DNA of 5,377 bases from Gammaproteobacteria bacterium (lineage in GTDB: Bacteria; Pseudomonadota; Gammaproteobacteria; Arenicellales; JAHEKD01), in contig JAHEKD010000173.1 in the NCBI GenBank assembly GCA_024638545.1, positions 542 through 5,918 on the forward strand. The letters are read 5' to 3'. Positions within the stretch are counted from its first letter, which is position 1. Every line of letters starts with the position of its first letter. Shown here piece by piece: positions 1 to 5,377 of this stretch. Under the pieces are notes generated by a model. It had not been told where the DNA came from, did no database searches, and saw nothing but the letters and a program-made list of their open reading frames with translations. Both the position numbers and the translations under genes were made by a program.

Positions 1-1
1 G

Positions 2-451
2 GGCGAGTTATTTGTCATTCTTTTTTTTGGGCTGACCGCTGTGATGGGAACCTATTATGTCCTAACACTTAACCTTTCGTTCGCGAGTTTTATTGCAGGA
101 CTGCAAACAGGCTTGCTGGCTGCGGTAGTCATCGCTATCAATAATTTACGTGATATCAATGAAGATGCCGGATCCGGTAAAAAAACCCTGGCCGTGCGTT
201 TCGGCGTAATTTTCGCTAATTATGAGATCTTGGTCCTGATTGCTTCAGCCTATATCGTCTCCTTTTACTGGCTGCTCACCAAAGAAATCTGGGCATTCAT
301 TCTACCCTTGGCAACCTTGCCGCTTGCAATCAGATTAGTGAATAATATTTTCACAACACCACCCGCTCGGGTTTATAACCTTTACTTGTATCAATCTATC
401 CTGCTATTTGTCTATTTTTGCGTCATTACCGGTATAGGTATTTATTTATAA
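2..451 (+). CDS. menA: 1,4-dihydroxy-2-naphthoate polyprenyltransferase, C-terminal part (5' end off window)
   Basis: This is the C-terminal ~149 residues of a UbiA-superfamily membrane prenyltransferase of the MenA type. MenA attaches the polyprenyl tail to 1,4-dihydroxy-2-naphthoate, giving demethylmenaquinone in the inner membrane. The frame is open from base 2 to the TAA at 449-451; the GTG/ATG at 41-46 are internal codons, because the family-like stretch GELFVILFFGL precedes them. The second Asp-rich motif is present as NNLRDINED (DxxxD, aspartates encoded at 152-154 and 164-166), followed by GKKTLAVRFG, a hallmark of MenA rather than UbiA or protohaem transferases. About five hydrophobic segments are visible, the last reaching almost to the C-terminus. 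The first Asp-rich motif must lie upstream. The gene converges on rdgC with a 46-base gap that holds no convincing terminator hairpin. Identity as MenA is strong; which quinone the organism actually uses is inference. Confidence 0.9.
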   Translation, partial: GELFVILFFGLTAVMGTYYVLTLNLSFASFIAGLQTGLLAAVVIAINNLRDINEDAGSGKKTLAVRFGVIFANYEILVLIASAYIVSFYWLLTKEIWAFILPLATLPLAIRLVNNIFTTPPARVYNLYLYQSILLFVYFCVITGIGIYL

Positions 452-497
452 ATGCAGGAACAGGCAGTCAAAAAAATTATGAAGATTAAGGGTGTAC

Positions 498-1391
498 TTA
501 TGTTAATACGGGCATCAGTTGGTTAAGCATCTGTGTTATCTCTCCCGCCATGAGTGAGAACTCTGCATCGATTTTCTCCTGCGCAGATTCAAACCTCTGC
601 TGGTCAAGATTATCGCTCATTATGTTAACAAAGCGCAGTCGTTTGAAATTGAGGTTCTCAGTCAGAATAAACCGGACTTTATCGTTCCAGACCAGTTCGA
701 GCTGAGTAACCAGCTTTCCGGCCTCCAGATTGCTTCTAAGTTCATTACCAGAAAGATCGTGCCTTTTGAAAGTAACCGTCCCGTTCTGTTCATTCAGCGT
801 CTTGAGACAGCAATCCTGGCCAAATTCAAACGGTTCGGGTGGTCTGCCATTTCTCATCCACTGCGTCATGGTGGTGACCGGAGATGTATCTGTTTCCGGT
901 AGTACAATCGGCAGGCTACCCAGCGTGTTTCTTAATAATTTCGCAAAGTTTTCAGCCCGGGGTGCGGAGCAGGTATTAATAATTAACCGGCTGTTGGCAC
1001 TATCAATCCAGGCGTCGAGGTGGCTGCGCTTTGTGAACGCTTTGGGTAAAAGCTCAAACTCCAGTTCTTCCCGTAGCCCGCGCCTTTCACGTGTGCCGAT
1101 TTTGCGGTTTTCCCTGGTTTCAATTTTTTCAACGCGCTCCATTAAATGGTCCTTGAGGACACTGGCAGGCAGAAGACGCTCCTGGCGAGCCATTCGGAGC
1201 AGGATGTTCCCCTGACTCGCCAATACCATCAGTTCACTGTCTCTGCCGAAAGGCGAGCTCCACCCCACGCTCTCTCGCTGACTTGCCGGGCAGTCCATGA
1301 TTATTTTAGATGCGAGTGCATTACTCATCTGCTGTGCATCATAAGTAAACGCAGCGTCAAACTCAAAAAGATAAAGATTTCTAAACCACAT
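498..1391 (-). CDS. rdgC: Recombination-associated protein RdgC
   Basis: This is a full-length RdgC of 297 residues (the E. coli protein is 303). RdgC forms a ring-shaped dimer that binds double-stranded DNA without sequence specificity and limits RecA access; it is nucleoid-associated and cytoplasmic. Family landmarks occur in order: MWFRNLYLF at the N-terminus (E. coli MLWFKNL), a WSSPFG block near 44-49, a charged helical stretch at 80-110, LLPKAF at 114-119 followed by AWID at 127-130, LGSLP at 157-161, EAGKLVTQLEL at 223-233, the core strand KVRFILTENLNFKRLRF at 238-254, and the C-terminal DAEFSLMAGEI at 275-285. Phe119 aligns with E. coli Phe120, which I recall as functionally important. 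The ATG at 1391 is the only reasonable start: an in-frame stop lies five codons upstream and the family N-terminus begins here. No clear Shine-Dalgarno precedes it. It is on the same strand as the DUF3750 gene but 174 bases away, so probably separately transcribed. Confidence 0.95.
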   Translation of the reverse strand: MWFRNLYLFEFDAAFTYDAQQMSNALASKIIMDCPASQRESVGWSSPFGRDSELMVLASQGNILLRMARQERLLPASVLKDHLMERVEKIETRENRKIGTRERRGLREELEFELLPKAFTKRSHLDAWIDSANSRLIINTCSAPRAENFAKLLRNTLGSLPIVLPETDTSPVTTMTQWMRNGRPPEPFEFGQDCCLKTLNEQNGTVTFKRHDLSGNELRSNLEAGKLVTQLELVWNDKVRFILTENLNFKRLRFVNIMSDNLDQQRFESAQEKIDAEFSLMAGEITQMLNQLMPVLT

Positions 1392-1424
1392 TTGAAAATT
1401 TACTCATACATTCAGGGGCAGGGA

Positions 1425-1474
1425 ATTATGCCGTTAAACTGTATATTTAACTATATCGATTTTTTAAATATCAA
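1425..1474 (-). promoter_or_regulatory. Weak candidate promoter region for rdgC
   Basis: Read on the minus strand, this AT-rich stretch upstream of rdgC contains TTGATA (1469-1474), TATAGT (1450-1455) and CATAAT (1425-1430). TTGATA and TATAGT are good -35 and -10 hexamers individually but only 13 bases apart, too close for a sigma-70 pair. CATAAT would start transcription about 27 bases before the rdgC ATG but has only a poor -35 (TAGTTA, 17-base spacer). rdgC must have a start signal somewhere here if it is not read through from the DUF3750 gene, but the exact boxes are unresolved. Confidence 0.25.
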
Positions 1475-1520
1475 GTGGAATTGTGCTATTGAATTTAGCG
1501 ATCATCTGGTCTTAATCCAG

Positions 1521-1554
1521 AGCACGCTGTTAATGGATGTCGACATCGGGTGCT
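1521..1554. repeat. Imperfect inverted repeat containing a 12-base perfect palindrome
   Basis: A perfect palindrome, GATGTCGACATC, sits at 1536-1547 in the gap between the DUF3750 gene and rdgC. It is flanked by AGCAC (1521-1525) and GTGCT (1550-1554), which can pair as an outer arm, though with unequal internal spacing (10 versus 2 bases). It starts 12 bases after the DUF3750 stop codon. No T-run follows on either strand, so it does not look like an intrinsic terminator. It could be a protein-binding site or simply chance. Confidence 0.4.
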
Positions 1555-1565
1555 AAGTGGACGGC

Positions 1566-2123
1566 TTAATCGGGACTTAATTTTACAAAATTTTTACCAA
1601 TGGCCGTAAATGGCAGCTCCAGCTCCAGTTCGGGAACCTTCTCGGCGACCCAGGCGGTGAAAGTGTTGCTGTTCGGTCCCGGAAATACCTTATAGCTTGT
1701 TTTCCAGGGATAGCTCTGCGCTGCCTCGTCGATCTTTGCTATCAGCTTGTCAACGCCTTCACCGATATGGGCTTGCAGCAATTCGGGTTCTTCGCCATAC
1801 CACAGGCGATCAGGTATATCTTTATAGGCTCGCATTACCGGACCGCCATGGTGCTGGCGCCAGCCAACTACATCATAAACCGTGTAGTAGTTTTGATTCG
1901 ACTTTTTGGCGGCAATCCAGGTATGAATTGCAAACCAGCCACGCCAGCTCCAGGCTCTGGCACCGTAGACATGTACGATAGCCTCAGTGGTTGCAAATGG
2001 GTCAGGCGCCAGTCCTGCGGAATCCCGGCTGGCGGTTCGCCAGTCCCGGTTCGATGAACAATTCGCAATAAACAGCGATAACACCAGCAGCAGACCAAAA
2101 ATTTTTACAATTTTCATGTGCAT
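1566..2123 (-). CDS. DUF3750 family protein, probable lipoprotein or exported protein
   Basis: This 185-residue protein matches the wording of the uncharacterised DUF3750 family; no reaction is established for it. The N-terminus is a short basic region, then a hydrophobic segment (residues 8-20) ending FIANCSS, so Cys22 could be a lipidation site. Asn at -1 is atypical for a lipobox (Gly, Ala or Ser is usual), so plain secretion or membrane anchoring is also possible. The family domain spans about 48-180: ARAWSWRGWFAIHTW (55-69, His67), YDVVGWR (83-89), the LWYGEEPELL block (107-116), and the strongest motif, FPGPNSNTFTAWV (147-159), followed by VPELELELPFTAIGK (163-177). I used the first ATG; the second, two codons in, gives MKIVKIF and is equally plausible. 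Neither has a clear ribosome binding site. It is divergent from thrC and upstream of rdgC, with no functional link to either evident. Confidence 0.85.
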   Translation of the reverse strand: MHMKIVKIFGLLLVLSLFIANCSSNRDWRTASRDSAGLAPDPFATTEAIVHVYGARAWSWRGWFAIHTWIAAKKSNQNYYTVYDVVGWRQHHGGPVMRAYKDIPDRLWYGEEPELLQAHIGEGVDKLIAKIDEAAQSYPWKTSYKVFPGPNSNTFTAWVAEKVPELELELPFTAIGKNFVKLSPD

Positions 2124-2210
2124 CTATAAATTAGTTGCAGAGAACTGTAAGAAATTTAACCTACGCTGCATGAGCACAAGCTGAAAATGTATTTGTCTCA
2201 AGTTATCTGA

Positions 2211-2219
2211 ATTATGGCA
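2211..2219 (-). promoter_or_regulatory. Candidate extended -10 for the DUF3750 gene
   Basis: The minus strand reads TGC-CATAAT here: a TGn extension directly joined to a hexamer matching TATAAT at five of six positions. It would start transcription near 2204, leaving a leader of about 80 bases before the DUF3750 ATG. No good -35 box lies upstream, which an extended -10 promoter can tolerate. It is 34 bases from the thrC -10 box on the opposite strand, so the two promoters would share the same short region. Confidence 0.35.
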
Positions 2220-2252
2220 TGAATGCGGTTTCTTCATCGCCGCGCATATGGT

Positions 2253-2258
2253 TATAAT
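2253..2258 (+). promoter_or_regulatory. Candidate thrC promoter, perfect TATAAT -10
   Basis: A perfect TATAAT lies just ahead of thrC. The best -35 at a workable distance is poor (TCTTCA at 2231-2236, 16-base spacer). A TG at 2249-2250 is one base too far upstream for a canonical extended -10. Transcription would start near 2265, only about 8 bases before the first in-frame ATG (2273) and about 20 before the ATG at 2285, which bears on the choice of start. There is no room for a leader-peptide attenuator of the kind seen ahead of the E. coli thr operon if this is the active promoter. Confidence 0.45.
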
Positions 2259-2284
2259 AGCCTGCAAAATCCATGGATATATCA

Positions 2285-3697
2285 ATGCGATACGTAAGCA
2301 CTCGCGGCGGCATGGCCGATCGTTCGTTTTCCGAAATTTTACTGGCTGGACTGGCTGATGACGGCGGCCTGTCCATATGTGACCACTATCCTTTTATCAG
2401 TGATCATGAACTGGATTGCTGGCGGGGTTTAAAATATGTTGATCTGGCATATGAGATTATTTCTCGATTCGCAACCGATATTCCCGCTGAAGATTTGAGG
2501 AAGATTATTAATTCCACCTATACCGCTGATAAATTCGGCAGCACTGAGATTACCCCGGTCACAAAGCTTAAGCATAACCTCTATATTCTGGAGCTATCTA
2601 ACGGACCGACGCTGGCATTTAAAGATATTGCCATGCAGTTTCTGGGCAATTTGTTTGAGTACATTCTGACAAAGAATAATCAACAGCTAAACATACTCGG
2701 TGCAACCTCAGGTGACACCGGTCCAAGTGCTGAATATGCAATGCTCGGAAAATCACATGTGCGGGTATTTATGCTGTCTCCATATCAAAGAATGAGCCCG
2801 TTCCAGGAAGCGCAGATGTACTCCCTGGATGAAGATAATATCTACAACGTTGCAGTTGAGGGCAGTTTTGATCGTGCCCAGGATATGGTTAAAGGTGTCA
2901 GCCATGATGCTGCCTTCAAGGCGCGCTACAAGATCGGCACCGTTAACTCGATTAACTGGGCGCGCGTAATGGCACAGGTTGTCTATTACTTTAAGGCGTA
3001 TCTTGCAGTCACAGATGATAATCGCCAGAAGATTTCATTTACTGTGCCAAGCGGCAATTTTGGGAACATTTACGCAGGTCATATAGCGAGGCAGATGGGT
3101 TTGCCAATCGACAAGTTAGTTCTGGCAACAAATGAGAATAATGTTTTGGATGAATTTTTCCGTACCGGAATTTATCGCGTTCGCGATGAAGATGATGTGC
3201 ATATCACCTCGAGCCCTTCCATGGATATTTCCAAGGCCTCAAATTTTGAGCGTTTTATCTTCGATCTGGTGGGTCGTGATCCCAAGATTGTCAGTGAGTT
3301 GTGGAAGCAGGTTGAGACCAGTGGATATTTTGATATATCAAAAACGAAATTTTACCAGGACATAGCAGCCTATGGATTTAAGTCAGGCAGCAGCACACAC
3401 AATGACAGAATACAAACCATCCGCGAGATAAAAAGTGAATACGGACTAGTGATCGATACGCATACGGCAGATGGCTTAAAAGTGGCAAAAGCGTTTATCG
3501 AGGATGGGGTCCCCATGGTCTGCCTGGAGACAGCCTTACCAGCAAAATTTGAATCCACAGTCGTTGAAGCACTTGGCCATAAACCTGATCGTCCGGCCAG
3601 TCATGACGGCATTGAAGATATGCCGAAAAAATATGAAGTCATGGCACCCAGCGTAGATGCCATAAAATCCTATATAGAAAAACACGTCGGTGCTTGA
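2285..3697 (+). CDS. thrC: Threonine synthase
   Basis: This is a PLP-dependent cytoplasmic enzyme converting O-phospho-L-homoserine to L-threonine, the last step of threonine synthesis. The protein has 470 residues, the usual length. The N-terminus MRYVSTRGG is the family's normal beginning. SNGPTLAFKDIAMQFLG carries the PLP Schiff-base lysine, Lys113, encoded at 2621-2623. GATSGDTGPSAEYA is the phosphate-binding loop. The core VNSINWARVMAQVVYYF, the block VPSGNFGNIYAG, ATNENNVLDEFF and SSPSMDISKASNFERF are all intact. An in-frame ATG at 2273 would add MDIS; I prefer 2285 because of the conserved N-terminus, a TGGA at 2274-2277 at ribosome-binding distance, and the very short leader the upstream ATG would have. 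No hom or thrB is adjacent, so it appears to be a single-gene unit. It converges on the enolase-superfamily gene with a 50-base gap lacking a clear terminator. Confidence 0.96.
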   Translation: MRYVSTRGGMADRSFSEILLAGLADDGGLSICDHYPFISDHELDCWRGLKYVDLAYEIISRFATDIPAEDLRKIINSTYTADKFGSTEITPVTKLKHNLYILELSNGPTLAFKDIAMQFLGNLFEYILTKNNQQLNILGATSGDTGPSAEYAMLGKSHVRVFMLSPYQRMSPFQEAQMYSLDEDNIYNVAVEGSFDRAQDMVKGVSHDAAFKARYKIGTVNSINWARVMAQVVYYFKAYLAVTDDNRQKISFTVPSGNFGNIYAGHIARQMGLPIDKLVLATNENNVLDEFFRTGIYRVRDEDDVHITSSPSMDISKASNFERFIFDLVGRDPKIVSELWKQVETSGYFDISKTKFYQDIAAYGFKSGSSTHNDRIQTIREIKSEYGLVIDTHTADGLKVAKAFIEDGVPMVCLETALPAKFESTVVEALGHKPDRPASHDGIEDMPKKYEVMAPSVDAIKSYIEKHVGA

Positions 3698-3747
3698 CCT
3701 GTCTGTATGGATAGATGGACCCAAGATTCCAAACCCTGGGATATGCG

Positions 3748-4869
3748 CTAGCCATATCGAATCAGGGGCTGGCCGAGACTATCGAGCTTTGGCCTGATGC
3801 CGAGCCCTGGCAGCGCAGGGGCACTCACTCCGCCATTGTGAACGGGGGCATTTATTTCCGCAGTGCTTACGGTGACCATGTCGCGAACGTCAAGCACGCA
3901 TCTTAAATAGCGCTCTGGTACCGTCTGAGCGAGATGAATGATGGCAGCGAAGGCGATGTCAGAGCCCACGGTATCCTGCACGCTCATCGTCAGGCCCGCT
4001 GCAATACATAAATCCCGCTGCCGTCGCGCACGCGTCAAGCCGCCACTTTTTGATATTTTAAGGCCGATGCCGTCGGCGGCATCATCTTGGACGAGTTCTA
4101 CGATGTTCTGCTCTGAAGTGATAAGTTCGTCAAGTACTATTGGTCGCGTGGTTCGTTTTCGCAAGGATAATGTCTCACGCCAGGTCCCACAGGGTGCCTC
4201 CAGCACAAAATCCAGCGCACTCGGAAGCAGCTCCAGCATTCTAAGTGCAGACTCCACGGATAAGCCGCCGTTTGCATCGACCAGAAAATACTCGCCGGGC
4301 TGTCTGTCGGCCAGGCAGGCCCTGATCCGTTCAGCATCCAGTGCCGGTCCACCTTCAGGTTCGGTCGCACCAATTTTAATTGAATGCCCTCGATAGCCTC
4401 TTGACCTGTAAGTTGCCACACGCTCCCGCATCTCATCAGGTGTGCCTGTATGCGTTGAGGAGATTAGCGGCAGTTTCTGATTAGTCCGGCCGCCCAGCAA
4501 GTCACAAACCGGCAAATTCGCAGACTTTCCAAAAATATCCCAGCAGGCAACATCCAGTGCGGTTTTAACATGATGATGTCCGGCAAGGTTAGCATCCATG
4601 ATGTCATTGAGTCGATCCATACGGCGTGGATCAAGTCCGATGAGCTGTTGCGCGATTTCATCAATGCCGGCGCGAACACCTTTTGCGTGAGCGGCAATAT
4701 AGGTTGCGCCAAAGGGAGTGCTCTCTCCCCATCCCTCTAAACCCTCATCCGTTGTGATTCGGACAATAGTCGCATCGAAATATTTGTATTCACGCCCACC
4801 GGATAATCGGTAAGTACCACCGGCAAAAGGTAAGTCGACCTGGAATACATCAATGCTCTTGATTTTCAT
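3748..4869 (-). CDS. Enolase-superfamily enzyme (muconate-lactonizing subgroup), cis-3-hydroxy-L-proline dehydratase-like
   Basis: This is a complete 373-residue mandelate racemase/muconate-lactonizing enzyme, normal in length. The N-terminal capping domain (about 1-125) includes RLSGGREYKYFDATIVRI and GWGESTPFG, wording I associate with cis-3-hydroxy-L-proline dehydratases; the barrel follows. Catalytic residues are in place: Lys165 in HSIKIG on the second barrel strand, metal ligands Asp198 (VDAN), Glu224 (LEAP) and Asp247 (LDE), and Lys271 in LKISKSGGLT on the sixth strand. Two opposed lysines suit proton abstraction alpha to a carboxylate, giving dehydration or epimerisation of an amino or imino acid. 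4-Hydroxyproline-betaine epimerase and dipeptide epimerases are alternatives; the substrate cannot be fixed from sequence. The start ATG overlaps the stop of the upstream dehydrogenase gene (ATGA, 4866-4869) without a visible Shine-Dalgarno, implying an operon and coupled translation. The superfamily is near certain; the specific activity is about 0.4. Confidence 0.88.
   Translation of the reverse strand: MKIKSIDVFQVDLPFAGGTYRLSGGREYKYFDATIVRITTDEGLEGWGESTPFGATYIAAHAKGVRAGIDEIAQQLIGLDPRRMDRLNDIMDANLAGHHHVKTALDVACWDIFGKSANLPVCDLLGGRTNQKLPLISSTHTGTPDEMRERVATYRSRGYRGHSIKIGATEPEGGPALDAERIRACLADRQPGEYFLVDANGGLSVESALRMLELLPSALDFVLEAPCGTWRETLSLRKRTTRPIVLDELITSEQNIVELVQDDAADGIGLKISKSGGLTRARRQRDLCIAAGLTMSVQDTVGSDIAFAAIIHLAQTVPERYLRCVLDVRDMVTVSTAEINAPVHNGGVSAPALPGLGIRPKLDSLGQPLIRYG
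4866..4869 (-). other. ATGA stop/start overlap joining the two catabolic genes
   Basis: On the minus strand the sequence CCGCAATGAAAATC contains the dehydrogenase stop TGA and the dehydratase-like start ATG sharing two bases. No AGGA/GGAG-like element lies in the preceding 15 bases, so initiation of the downstream gene probably depends on ribosomes finishing the upstream one. This supports a single operon with balanced expression. Confidence 0.85.
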
Positions 4870-5377
4870 TGCGGTGGGATCAGCACCAGCTTACCGACAT
4901 GCTGCTTGCTTAAAAAATCCTTCTGGGCCTGCCGAATCTCGCTCAGGGGATAGGTTTTGGCAACCACCGGATTGATCTCACCCCGCTCTATGTATTCAAT
5001 CAGGTTACTGAAGACACTGTCCTTTTGAAAGGTACAGCCAAATAAAGATAAATCCTTAAGGTACAGCGTTCGCACATCGAGCTCAACAATGGAACCTGCA
5101 ATTGCGCCGGCCGTGACGTAGCGGCCGCCACGGACAAGCACTTCCAGACAGGAGGGCCAGCTGGGCCCGGCTACAAGATCAATAACGACGTCCATACTCA
5201 GTTCGCCAACGGCTTCCGTCAAATCAGCATTACGGTCTACAACCTCATCAGCGCCAAGGTCGATTACGGCCTGTCTCTTGCCTCGGCTGGCAACCGCAAT
5301 GACTGTTGCATCACGACGTTTCGCCAGCTGTACGGCCGCAGACCCGACACCGCCCGAAGCCCCGGTGACGAGCACGT
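4866..5377 (-). CDS. MDR-superfamily NAD(P)H-dependent oxidoreductase, C-terminal half (5' end off window)
   Basis: These are the C-terminal ~170 residues of a medium-chain dehydrogenase/reductase of the zinc-type alcohol dehydrogenase/quinone oxidoreductase group (usually about 320-350 residues). The visible part opens in the nucleotide-binding Rossmann fold: VLVTGASGGVGSAAVQLAK with the glycine-rich loop, then LGADEVVDR, DVVIDLVAG, GGRYVTAGAIAG, LYLKDLSLFGCTFQ and the typical C-terminus HVGKLVLIPP. The GTG at the window edge is an internal valine, not a start, because the cofactor motif has already begun there. The N-terminal catalytic domain, which would show whether zinc ligands exist, is outside the window, so zinc-dependent alcohol dehydrogenase and zinc-free enoyl or quinone reductase cannot be told apart. 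Its TGA overlaps the ATG of the following enolase-superfamily gene by four bases, so both enzymes are probably made from one transcript and act in one catabolic route. Confidence 0.88.
   Translation of the reverse strand, partial: VLVTGASGGVGSAAVQLAKRRDATVIAVASRGKRQAVIDLGADEVVDRNADLTEAVGELSMDVVIDLVAGPSWPSCLEVLVRGGRYVTAGAIAGSIVELDVRTLYLKDLSLFGCTFQKDSVFSNLIEYIERGEINPVVAKTYPLSEIRQAQKDFLSKQHVGKLVLIPPQ

Noticed and set aside
452..497. T-run (minus strand) between menA and rdgC as a terminator for rdgC
   Set aside because: A seven-base A/T run is present but no stem-loop precedes it on the relevant strand.
452..526. 24-codon frame starting with ATG directly after the menA stop
   Set aside because: It has no recognisable product and no ribosome binding site, and it runs antisense into the end of rdgC; most likely chance.
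1381..1407. Eight-codon minus-strand mini-frame (ATG AGT ... TAG) overlapping the rdgC start, a possible upstream control frame
   Set aside because: No Shine-Dalgarno precedes it and such short frames are common by chance in AT-rich leaders; nothing else supports translation.
1146..1556. 136-codon plus-strand frame across the rdgC 5' end and the gap
   Set aside because: Mostly antisense to a certain rdgC, with no family resemblance; a shadow frame.
3720..3740. Possible terminator hairpin CCCAAG/CCTGGG between thrC and the convergent gene
   Set aside because: The stem is six pairs with one mismatch, the loop is nine bases, and no T-run follows on either strand.
3938..4396. 152-codon plus-strand frame inside the enolase-superfamily gene
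   Set aside because: Antisense to a gene with intact catalytic motifs; Ser/Arg/Pro-rich composition typical of a mirrored reading of GC-rich coding DNA.
5373..5375. GTG as a start codon for the right-edge dehydrogenase
   Set aside because: The codon falls within the family's Rossmann motif (VLVTGASGGVG), so it is an internal valine and the gene continues off the window.

Overview
The window reads as ordinary chromosome from a proteobacterium, most likely a gammaproteobacterium (a betaproteobacterium is possible). RdgC is essentially confined to Beta- and Gammaproteobacteria. The threonine synthase has the PLP-site and core wording seen in those groups, and a MenA prenyltransferase implies that menaquinone is made. 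No rRNA, tRNA, CRISPR array, insertion sequence, integrase or phage gene is visible. I see no convincing undescribed multi-gene system; the least-explained parts are a catabolic-looking gene pair at the right end and a DUF3750 protein in the middle.

Layout, left to right. (1) At 2-451 (+) is the C-terminal half of menA, whose start lies off the left edge. (2) Convergent to it is rdgC at 498-1391 (-), a RecA-modulating DNA-binding protein. (3) A 174-base AT-rich gap holds a weak promoter candidate and a 12-base perfect palindrome. (4) At 1566-2123 (-) is a DUF3750 protein with a lipoprotein-like N-terminus. (5) A 149-base divergent intergenic region carries a perfect TATAAT box facing thrC and an extended -10 candidate facing the DUF3750 gene. 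(6) thrC, threonine synthase, is at 2285-3697 (+). (7) Convergent to thrC, and running in from the right edge, are two minus-strand genes joined by an ATGA overlap. The upstream one is an MDR-family (quinone oxidoreductase-like) dehydrogenase, truncated by the window edge. The downstream one is an enolase-superfamily enzyme of the muconate-lactonizing subgroup, resembling cis-3-hydroxy-L-proline dehydratase.

Functionally the left two thirds is housekeeping: respiratory quinone synthesis, recombination control and the last step of threonine synthesis. These genes do not form a pathway. The right third looks like part of a small-molecule catabolic operon in which a dehydrogenase/reductase and a dehydratase/epimerase act on one substrate; the rest of that operon, and probably its transporter and regulator, would lie beyond the right edge. 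Base composition appears to rise from about 45% GC on the left to about 56% in the right-hand pair (hand counts of sampled rows), which could mean a different origin for that pair.
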